Of a stretch of DNA of 64,000 nucleotides, positions 58,645-64,000 are shown one piece after another. Source of the stretch: Planomonospora_B alba (GTDB taxonomy: Bacteria; Actinomycetota; Actinomycetes; Streptosporangiales; Streptosporangiaceae); the NCBI RefSeq assembly GCF_039534085.1, contig NZ_BAAAUT010000009.1, positions 62,001-126,000 of the forward strand, read 5' to 3'. Numbering within the stretch: the stretch's first letter is position 1; each line of letters opens with the position of its first letter. The translations under genes and the position numbers were made by a program. The notes beneath the pieces were generated by a model that worked only from the letters and a program-made list of their open reading frames with translations, did no database searches and had not been told where the DNA came from.

Positions 58645-60506
58645 CGCACCCTCCACGTGAACATCAGCGTCGCCGTCTTGCGGGGCGAGTCCGTCACGGT
58701 CAGCGTGACGGTGTAGGTGCCCGGGGCGTCCGGGCTGCCGGAGATCACCCCGTGGTGCCTGCCGGTGGAGGCGATGGTCAGCCCCGGCGGCAGCCCCTTC
58801 GCCGCCCAGACGTCGTAGCCGCTGTTGCTCCCGCCCGTGGCCTCCAACGGCAGCCGGAGCGGCCGGCCGGCGGTGCTGACCTGGTCGGGGTCGTCCGGGT
58901 CCGGGAGCACCAGGGTGAGGTCGTTCTGCCGCCGCTTCAGGACCCGCCACGGGAACGTGGTGGACGCCTCCGCGCCGGTGCGGTCCTTGACGCGGACCGT
59001 GGTGAGGTACCGGGTCCCCTGCCGGACGGTGCCGGAGATCTCGCCGGTGTCCGCGTCGATCGCCAGGCCCGCGGGCAGGTTCTCGGCCCGCCAGGTGTAC
59101 GGGCCGGTGCCGCCGTTCGCCGGGATCCGGAGCCCGTCCACGCGGTCGCGGACGAGGTTCGTCCTCGGCTGTGCGTCGGCGAGCTCCAGCGCCCGCTCCA
59201 GGATCTCCCAGTCGAACGCCACGGTGTCGGTCCTGCCTCCCTTGTCGGTGACCTTCACGGTCACCGGCGTGGTCTGCCTGGTCTGCGGGACGCCGGAGAC
59301 GGTCCCGGTGGCCGCGTCGATCGCCAGGCCCGCGGGCAGGCCGGTCGCCGACCAGGTCAGCGGGGCCCGCCCGCCGGTCGCCGTCAGCTCCAGCGAGACC
59401 TTCTCACCGCGGAAGGTCTTCTGGTCTCCGGGCCCGGCGAGCGCGGGCGGGGTGTACACGGTCCAGGTGAACCGGGTGCCGTCGGCGTCCTGCCGCCGGT
59501 CGGTGACGGTGGCCGTCACGGTGAAGGTCCCCGGCTTCGTCGGCGTGCCGGTGATCAGGCCGCCCTCGGAGATGCTCAGCCCGCCGGGCAGGCCGGTGGC
59601 CTTCCAGGTCAGCGGGAGCCGCCCGCCGGTCGCGGTGAGCTGCAGGTTCGCGGCGTCGCCCACGTAGCCGTGCTGCGCCTCGGGATCGCCCGCGGCGGGC
59701 GGCGGCCGGTTGGTGTTGAAGACCGGCTCGGCGGACGGGCTGGTCAGAGCCGAGGTGACGTAGGTGCACCGCCCGTCGGGGCAGTCCTTCTGCGGCCAGG
59801 AGATCGCGACGACGACCCGGAAGAACGCGATGTCCGCCTTGCCGGGAGCGGGGTCGGGGGAGTCGGGGTGCTCGCAGGACAGGCCCGTCGTGTCCCCGGC
59901 CTGCTGGCGGCAGCGGCCGACGTACCAGGAGCGGTCGTAGTCCGTCCCGTTGACCGTGGTGGTCTCGGGCGAGGTCGGCAGCGGCGCGGAGGCGCCGGCG
60001 GATCCTTCCGCCAACTTGTCCCAGGCGGGCTCCATCGTCCGCAGGTAGGGGGCCACGGCGGGCGGGGCGCCGTTCCACTGCGTCATCGTGGCGCTCTCGC
60101 CCCGGCCGGAGGGCAGCGCCGAGCCCTTGAGCGCGCGCACCCGCTCGACGCCGTCACCGGCCAGCTGGACCGCGACCTGCTGGCTGCGCTGGCGGCCGGT
60201 GAAGCTCAGCGAGTTGGTGAAGAACACCGTCAGCGCGGACATGACGATGCCGATCACCACCATGGAGACCAGCACCTCCACCAGGGTGAACCCGGCCTCA
60301 CCGCGCACGGGCGCACGGCGGGCCGCCGCGCCCGTCATGCGGCGGGCGGGCGCACCGGGCGTCCCGCGCGCGACCGTGCCGGACGTCCCGCGCATGGCCG
60401 TTCGGCGCGCGGCCGTACGGCGGGCGGGCGCCCGGCGGCGGCCGGCGGCGGGGGCCGCGGGCGTGCTCCGCGGCCCGGCCGTACGGCGGGCTCGACCGGC
60501 TGGCAT
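58641..60506 (-). CDS. Minor pilin with four Ig-like (He_PIG) repeats
   Basis: A 621-residue protein. A basic leader of about 70 residues precedes the prepilin site G/FTLVEVLVSMVVIGIVM. A pilin-like domain (to about residue 285) is followed by four putative Ig repeats, each with the pattern TGGRxPLTWxATGLPxGL and a closing GTxTVTxTVTD (seen as TGGRLPLTWKATGLPGGL, TGGRAPLTWSATGLPAGL, GPYTWRAENLPAGLAI and YDVWAAKGLPPGLTI). The unusually long leader is Arg/Ala/Pro-rich and includes in-frame repeats. AGGAGG precedes ATG 60506. It opens the minor-pilin operon. It is presumably a surface-exposed adhesin module on the pilus. Confidence 0.9.
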   Translation of the reverse strand: MPAGRARRTAGPRSTPAAPAAGRRRAPARRTAARRTAMRGTSGTVARGTPGAPARRMTGAAARRAPVRGEAGFTLVEVLVSMVVIGIVMSALTVFFTNSLSFTGRQRSQQVAVQLAGDGVERVRALKGSALPSGRGESATMTQWNGAPPAVAPYLRTMEPAWDKLAEGSAGASAPLPTSPETTTVNGTDYDRSWYVGRCRQQAGDTTGLSCEHPDSPDPAPGKADIAFFRVVVAISWPQKDCPDGRCTYVTSALTSPSAEPVFNTNRPPPAAGDPEAQHGYVGDAANLQLTATGGRLPLTWKATGLPGGLSISEGGLITGTPTKPGTFTVTATVTDRRQDADGTRFTWTVYTPPALAGPGDQKTFRGEKVSLELTATGGRAPLTWSATGLPAGLAIDAATGTVSGVPQTRQTTPVTVKVTDKGGRTDTVAFDWEILERALELADAQPRTNLVRDRVDGLRIPANGGTGPYTWRAENLPAGLAIDADTGEISGTVRQGTRYLTTVRVKDRTGAEASTTFPWRVLKRRQNDLTLVLPDPDDPDQVSTAGRPLRLPLEATGGSNSGYDVWAAKGLPPGLTIASTGRHHGVISGSPDAPGTYTVTLTVTDSPRKTATLMFTWRVR

Positions 60507-60616
60507 CACGCCTCCTGGGGTCCGTCCGGGGTTCCGTTCCGGGCGGGGGCGGGTGCTCCACCCCGGAACAGGGCTTGTCACTGCTGATCGGCCGCGCCGG
60601 GCCGCTGTTTAGGGGT

Positions 60617-60715
60617 CGGTGAGCCCTGCTGCTCAGGGGCCGGGCCGCTCAGGGGTCGGTCAGGAGCCCTGCTGCTCAGGGGGCGGTCAGGGACCGGTCA
60701 GGAACCCTGAGCGGC
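60617..60715. repeat. Imperfect repeats of the pilO 3' end in the pilO/minor-pilin gap
   Basis: Reading plus strand, CGGTCAGGAACCCTGAGCGGC (shown as CGGTCAGGAACCCTGAGCGG) at 60695-60715 spans the pilO stop. Related copies are CGGTCAGGAGCCCTGCTGCT at 60657-60677 and CGGTGAGCCCTGCTGCTC at 60617-60634, about 40 bp apart. The CCCTG(C/A)(T/G)GCTCAGGG pieces can form small hairpins. 60507-60697 has no gene. Confidence 0.65.
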
Positions 60716-61306
60716 GGTGCCCTCGGCGGGGGCCGCGTCCCCGCTCTGCGGGGCGACGAAGATCTTCAGGTTGACCACGGCGCTCAGCCCGTCGGCGAAC
60801 GTGCCGCCGTCGCCCGCCTCGGCCGTGAGGCTGGTGACCAGCACGGCCCGCGGCTGCTCCTCCTGCAGTTCCTCCAGGAACGCCTCCAGTTCGGCGGCGC
60901 CGCCGGTGACGGTCACGGCGACGGGCAGGGAGTGCATCGCGGTGCCGGACACCTCGATCTGGACGGGGTCGCCGACGTTGACGCCCTGCACGAAGGCGCC
61001 CGCCGCCTCGCCCGCCCGCTGGAGCTGGCGCAGGAACCGCTCCGAGTCGGCCGTCGTCGGCAGCGCCTGGCGCGCCGTCTCCAGCCCGGCCCGGTAGCGG
61101 GGCAGGTCGTCGTTCTCCCGCCGCAGGTCGGCGAGCTTGCTGCGCAGGGTCGCCATCTGCACCTCGCTGGTCTCGGCCTCCCCGCGCAGGCGGTCGGCCC
61201 CGTCCATCTCCGGGCTGACGAGGAGGAACCAGCCGGCGGCCAGCAGGAGGGCGGCGGCGAGCAGGCCGCCGATGATCCAGAGCCGGTCCTTGCGTCCCGC
61301 GAACAT
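60698..61306 (-). CDS. pilO: Type IV pilus assembly protein PilO
   Basis: A 202-residue inner-membrane protein: short cytoplasmic tail, one helix (LWIIGGLLAAALLLAAGWFLLV, cut LWIIGGLLAAALLLAAGW), a coiled coil (residues 40-80) and a ferredoxin-like extracellular domain (SLPVAVTVTGGAAELEAFLE). It forms the alignment complex with PilM and PilN. Its ATG overlaps the pilN stop (TGATG). Confidence 0.88.
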   Translation of the reverse strand: MFAGRKDRLWIIGGLLAAALLLAAGWFLLVSPEMDGADRLRGEAETSEVQMATLRSKLADLRRENDDLPRYRAGLETARQALPTTADSERFLRQLQRAGEAAGAFVQGVNVGDPVQIEVSGTAMHSLPVAVTVTGGAAELEAFLEELQEEQPRAVLVTSLTAEAGDGGTFADGLSAVVNLKIFVAPQSGDAAPAEGTAAQGS

Positions 61307-62010
61307 CAGTCGCCCTCCCCGGCGCCGGTGGTGTACCGGCCGCCGAGCGCGGCGCCGGTGACGTCGACCCGCACGGCGAACCCCACCCCGGGGTCCTGCT
61401 CGCGCGCGTCGGTGAGCAGCGCGTTGCCCAGGCCGTCCACCTCGTCGAGCGCGGCGACGTACTCGGCGACGGCCTGCTTGCCGCCGGCGGTGCCCGTGAT
61501 GCTCAGCTCCCCGACGAGCGTCTCGCCCGAGGTGTTCAGCCGGTCGGCGCCGGCCGCGGCCCCGCCGCCGGCCTCCCGCTCGGTGATCTTCGCGCTGAGG
61601 CTGGTGACCGCGACCCCGTCGGGGGCCGCCCTGCGCACGAAGGAGAGCAGGCGGGCCCAGGACAGGTCGTCGGCGAGCAGGGCCGACAGCTGGGAGTCGA
61701 TGGCCTCCGTCTGCTGCCGGACGGTGACGAGCTCGGAGAACTCCCGCTGCTGGCGGGTGAGGTCCTGCAGGGCGCTCTGGGCGGCGGCCGCCTCGTCCGC
61801 CGCCTGCGCGGTCACGTGGCGGGCCGAGCCGTACCAGCCGGCCAGGAGCAGGGCGAACACCAGCAGGGCGGCCAGTACGGCGGCGCGGACCCGGCGGTCC
61901 CGCCGGGCGGTCACGATCTCCGGCGGAAGCAGGTCGGCCGCGACGGACAGCATCCGGAACGGGCTCTGCGGGGCCGCCGCGGAGTCGGGCGGGGTGAGGG
62001 TCGTGGTCAT
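61306..62010 (-). CDS. pilN: Type IV pilus assembly protein PilN
   Basis: A 234-residue protein: a cytoplasmic N-terminus with the PilM-binding LLPPEI motif (residues 27-32), one membrane helix (AAVLAALLVFALLLAGWYG), a coiled coil, and an extracellular domain with VAVTSLSAKI and the LVGELSITGTAGGKQAVAEY strand-helix. The LLPPEI motif, equivalent to the INLLPWR motif of other PilN proteins, supports the assignment. It overlaps pilM and pilO by TGATG. Confidence 0.88.
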   Translation of the reverse strand: MTTTLTPPDSAAAPQSPFRMLSVAADLLPPEIVTARRDRRVRAAVLAALLVFALLLAGWYGSARHVTAQAADEAAAAQSALQDLTRQQREFSELVTVRQQTEAIDSQLSALLADDLSWARLLSFVRRAAPDGVAVTSLSAKITEREAGGGAAAGADRLNTSGETLVGELSITGTAGGKQAVAEYVAALDEVDGLGNALLTDAREQDPGVGFAVRVDVTGAALGGRYTTGAGEGD

Positions 62011-63044
62011 CAGGCTGCCGCTCCCAGGGCGAGGCCGATCGAGACGGCGGCGGCCGGGCGGAACCGGTCGAGGCCGTCGTGCTTGTCGCGGCGGCCGCGG
62101 CGCAGCCGCACCGCGGGGTCGGTGAACGCCACGTCGATGCCGAGCTGCGCGTGCAGGCTCTCGACGAGGCCGGGCAGCAGCGCGCCGCCGCCGGACAGGG
62201 CCACCCGGGCGACCCGGGTGGGGCGGCTGCCGGAGCCGAGGTAGGCGAAGGAGGTGCGGATCTCGCCGATCAGCGGGCGGACGGCCTCGCGGACGACGTC
62301 GGCGGCCTCGGCGTCGCCGCCCTCCAGGTCGCCGCGCACGCCGACGCGGCGCTTGAGGTCCTCGGCCTGCGCCAGGTCGACGCCGAGCCGGGTGGCGACG
62401 GTCTGGGTGACCTCCGCGCCGCCCCGGGGGATGGTGCGGACGATCAGCGGCACGCCGTCGTCGTGCACGACGACGCTCGTCGCGCCGGCGCCGATGTCGA
62501 CGATGGCCTCCACCTGCGCGTCCAGGCGCGAGACGGCGCGCAGCAGCGCGAACGAGGCCAGGTCCACGCGGGCGACGTGCAGCCCGGCGTCCTCGACGGC
62601 GCGCACCATGTCGACGACGGCCTCCTTCGGCGCGGCGATCAGCAGCCCCCGGACCGTCTCCTTGCCGCCCGGGTCCTCCAGCGGGAAGAAGTCGAGCAGC
62701 GACCGGTCGGGCGGGAGCGGCAGCGCGTCGCGCACCTGGAACGGCAGGGACGCGCGCAGCTCGCGGGGCGGCAGGTTGCTCACGGACATCTCGCGGACCA
62801 CGGTCTGCGGGTTGGTCACGCCGAGCACGACCTTGCGGGTGCGGAACTTCGCCGTCGACCAGAGCCGCCTCAGCTCGGCGGTGAGCGGCTTGGCGTCGTG
62901 GACGGTGCCGCCCTGCACGACGCCCGGCGGGAGCGGCGCCATGCCGGCGCGCGTGACGACCGGACCGTCCTTGCCGCGGGCGGTCTCCACCGCGCGGATC
63001 GACATCGAGCCGATGTCCAGGCCGATGGGGGTGACGGTGGCCAT
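62010..63044 (-). CDS. pilM: Type IV pilus assembly protein PilM
   Basis: A 344-residue actin-like ATPase that binds the cytoplasmic end of PilN. VTPIGLDIGSMSIRAVE is the phosphate-1 motif; VEAIVDIGAGATSVVVHDDG phosphate-2; ALSGGGALLPGL the adenosine motif. The length and order match PilM. CGAGGAGCACCTG precedes ATG 63044. It lies 34 bp after pilD. Confidence 0.92.
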   Translation of the reverse strand: MATVTPIGLDIGSMSIRAVETARGKDGPVVTRAGMAPLPPGVVQGGTVHDAKPLTAELRRLWSTAKFRTRKVVLGVTNPQTVVREMSVSNLPPRELRASLPFQVRDALPLPPDRSLLDFFPLEDPGGKETVRGLLIAAPKEAVVDMVRAVEDAGLHVARVDLASFALLRAVSRLDAQVEAIVDIGAGATSVVVHDDGVPLIVRTIPRGGAEVTQTVATRLGVDLAQAEDLKRRVGVRGDLEGGDAEAADVVREAVRPLIGEIRTSFAYLGSGSRPTRVARVALSGGGALLPGLVESLHAQLGIDVAFTDPAVRLRRGRRDKHDGLDRFRPAAAVSIGLALGAAA

Positions 63045-63078
63045 CAGGTGCTCCTCGTCGTGGTCGGGAACGGACAGG

Positions 63079-63867
63079 TCAGGCGGACGGCGCCAGGAGC
63101 CCGCCGTACCAGGCGGTGATCGGCCCGGCGGCGAACAGGGCGAGCAGGGCCCCGGCGAGCATGGCCGGGCCGAACGGCACGGCCGTCTTCCGGCCGGCCC
63201 GGCCGGTGGCCAGCAGCACCGCCCCGGCGAGCCCGCCGAGCAGGAAGGCGGCGAACGTGCCGACGACGACCGCGCCCCAGCCCAGCCAGCCGAGGTAGAG
63301 GCCGAGCAGGCCGGCGAGCTTCACGTCGCCGAAGCCCATGCCGCCCGGGTGGAACCAGGCGAGCGCGAAGTAGAAGGCGAACAGCACGGCCATCGCGGCC
63401 AGGGCGCGCAGGGCCGGTGCCCAGCCGGCGCCCGCGGCCGCCGCGGGGGCCAGCAGCGCGGCGGCGACGAGGTAGGAGGGCAGGACGATCACGTCCGGCA
63501 GCCGCTTCACCTCGAAGTCGATCAGGGAGAGGGCCACCGCGACCGCCGCGAGGTAGAGGTAGGCGGGCAGGTCGGGGGCCGTGCCGATCCGGGCGGCCAC
63601 CGCGGCGAACAGCAGCGCGGTGGCCAGCTCGACCAGCGGGTAGCGGAGGCTGATCGGCGCCGCGCAGGCGGCGCACCGGCCGCGCAGTGCCAGCCAGCTC
63701 AGCACCGGGACGTTCTGCCAGGGCCGGACGGGGGCCTGGCAGCGGGGGCAGTGCGAGCCGGGCCGCAGCAGCGACTCGGCCCGCGGCACCCGGTGGACGA
63801 CCACGTTGAGGAAGGAGCCGACGAGCAGGCCGAGCACGCCTGCCAGGGCGGTCACGAGCGTGTCCAT
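63079..63867 (-). CDS. pilD: Prepilin peptidase PilD (A24 family)
   Basis: A 262-residue membrane aspartyl protease and N-methylase that processes prepilins. The N-terminal methylase domain begins GLLVGSFLNVVVHRVPR and has the zinc-type tetra-Cys CPRC/CAAC. The two catalytic Asp residues are in ALSLIDFEVKRLPD and in GMGFGDVKLAGLLG (GxGD). About seven further helices. AAGGAGAGACCCG precedes ATG 63867. It should cleave the pilins encoded downstream and at the window edge. Confidence 0.95.
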   Translation of the reverse strand: MDTLVTALAGVLGLLVGSFLNVVVHRVPRAESLLRPGSHCPRCQAPVRPWQNVPVLSWLALRGRCAACAAPISLRYPLVELATALLFAAVAARIGTAPDLPAYLYLAAVAVALSLIDFEVKRLPDVIVLPSYLVAAALLAPAAAAGAGWAPALRALAAMAVLFAFYFALAWFHPGGMGFGDVKLAGLLGLYLGWLGWGAVVVGTFAAFLLGGLAGAVLLATGRAGRKTAVPFGPAMLAGALLALFAAGPITAWYGGLLAPSA

Positions 63868-63904
63868 CGGGTCTCTCCTTCCTCGGCGCGGTCTTCCGGG
63901 GGTA

Positions 63905-63941
63905 CGGCGGGGCGGCGCGCGGTGCGCGTGCCGCCCCGCCG
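63905..63941 (-). terminator. Hairpin between pilin and pilD
   Basis: CGGCGGGGCGGC (63905-63916) and GCCGCCCCGCCG (63930-63941) form a 12-bp stem; the loop can extend the pairing. It would end or attenuate the pilin transcript before pilD. Confidence 0.7.
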
Positions 63942-63949
63942 GCAGGGGG

Positions 63950-64000
63950 TCACTTGCAGGTCGTCTCGGAGATGCCCGTCTTCTTCGCCACGGAGCCGCC
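63950..64000 (-). CDS. Type IV pilin, last codons only (partial)
   Basis: Only the last 16 codons are in the window: the minus strand ends GSVAKKTGISETTCK and a TGA at 63952-63950. The terminal Cys-Lys, the position just upstream of pilD and the following hairpin suit a major pilin. The name is inference from position because the N-terminal signature lies outside the window. Confidence 0.55.
   Translation of the reverse strand, partial: GGSVAKKTGISETTCK

Noticed and set aside
1..64000. CRISPR arrays, insertion sequences, rRNA, riboswitches
   Set aside because: No array of regularly spaced repeats with unique spacers, no transposase, no rRNA motif and no recognisable aptamer were seen; the tandem repeats found lack spacers.

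Overview
The window is 64 kb of very GC-rich DNA (mostly above 70% by eye) with actinobacterial gene content: DUF3046-recA-recX, a gluABCD glutamate importer, miaB, a DsbA-like protein of the mycothiol nitroreductase group, eukaryotic-type Ser/Thr kinases, LAL-type LuxR regulators and a type IV pilus cluster. The gene mix fits the Streptosporangiales (Streptosporangium, Nonomuraea or Planomonospora relatives). That placement is inference; no rRNA or other strong taxonomic marker is present.

Layout. 1-7.4 kb is conserved core: the start of an Lhr helicase, a VOC protein, DUF3046, recA with a perfect LexA box, recX, rny. 7.5-9.6 kb is a GntR(YtrA)/ABC operon with its operator. 9.8-15.1 kb holds an S9 peptidase and gluABCD, then miaB. 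16.7-24.3 kb has a MEDS-STAS sensor, a Sel1-repeat protein, a TauE/SafE-cupredoxin fusion, a NarL-type two-component pair and gamma-glutamyltranspeptidase. 24.4-27.8 kb has a Baeyer-Villiger-type monooxygenase, SURF1, DUF3817 and two small membrane proteins. 27.9-32.1 kb is a cluster of three kinase paralogues in different states: one with catalytic-loop Lys changed to Glu, one without an N-lobe, one relic. 32.5-36.8 kb is an OmpR regulator and a histidine kinase fused in frame to a DUF4153/DUF4173-like membrane protein through a perfect internal Shine-Dalgarno and ATG.

36.8-47.4 kb contains a secreted GH8 enzyme, an operon of a PLP-fold D-amino-acid enzyme, RidA and an unknown barrel-like protein, a LysE exporter, a LAL regulator whose last 29 bp are repeated downstream, a single-domain response regulator, an NlpC/P60 hydrolase and tRNA-Arg(CCG). 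47.4-49.7 kb, just downstream of the tRNA, is a degraded stretch with two unknown genes and a chimeric relic. 49.7-56.3 kb has a MerR regulator, a carboxymuconolactone decarboxylase behind a perfect ECF41-type promoter, a GH11 xylanase with CBM2, DinB, an MCP-PilZ fusion and a DsbA-like protein. 56.4-64 kb is a type IV pilus cluster (pilin end, pilD, pilM, pilN, pilO, three minor-pilin-like proteins), two of whose minor pilins carry four Ig-like repeats or ricin-type lectin repeats.

Themes: sensing at the cell surface (kinases, two-component systems, MCP-PilZ), secreted polysaccharide hydrolases, and a pilus that may end in carbohydrate-binding modules. Several gene ends show imperfect tandem duplications of their own 3' ends.
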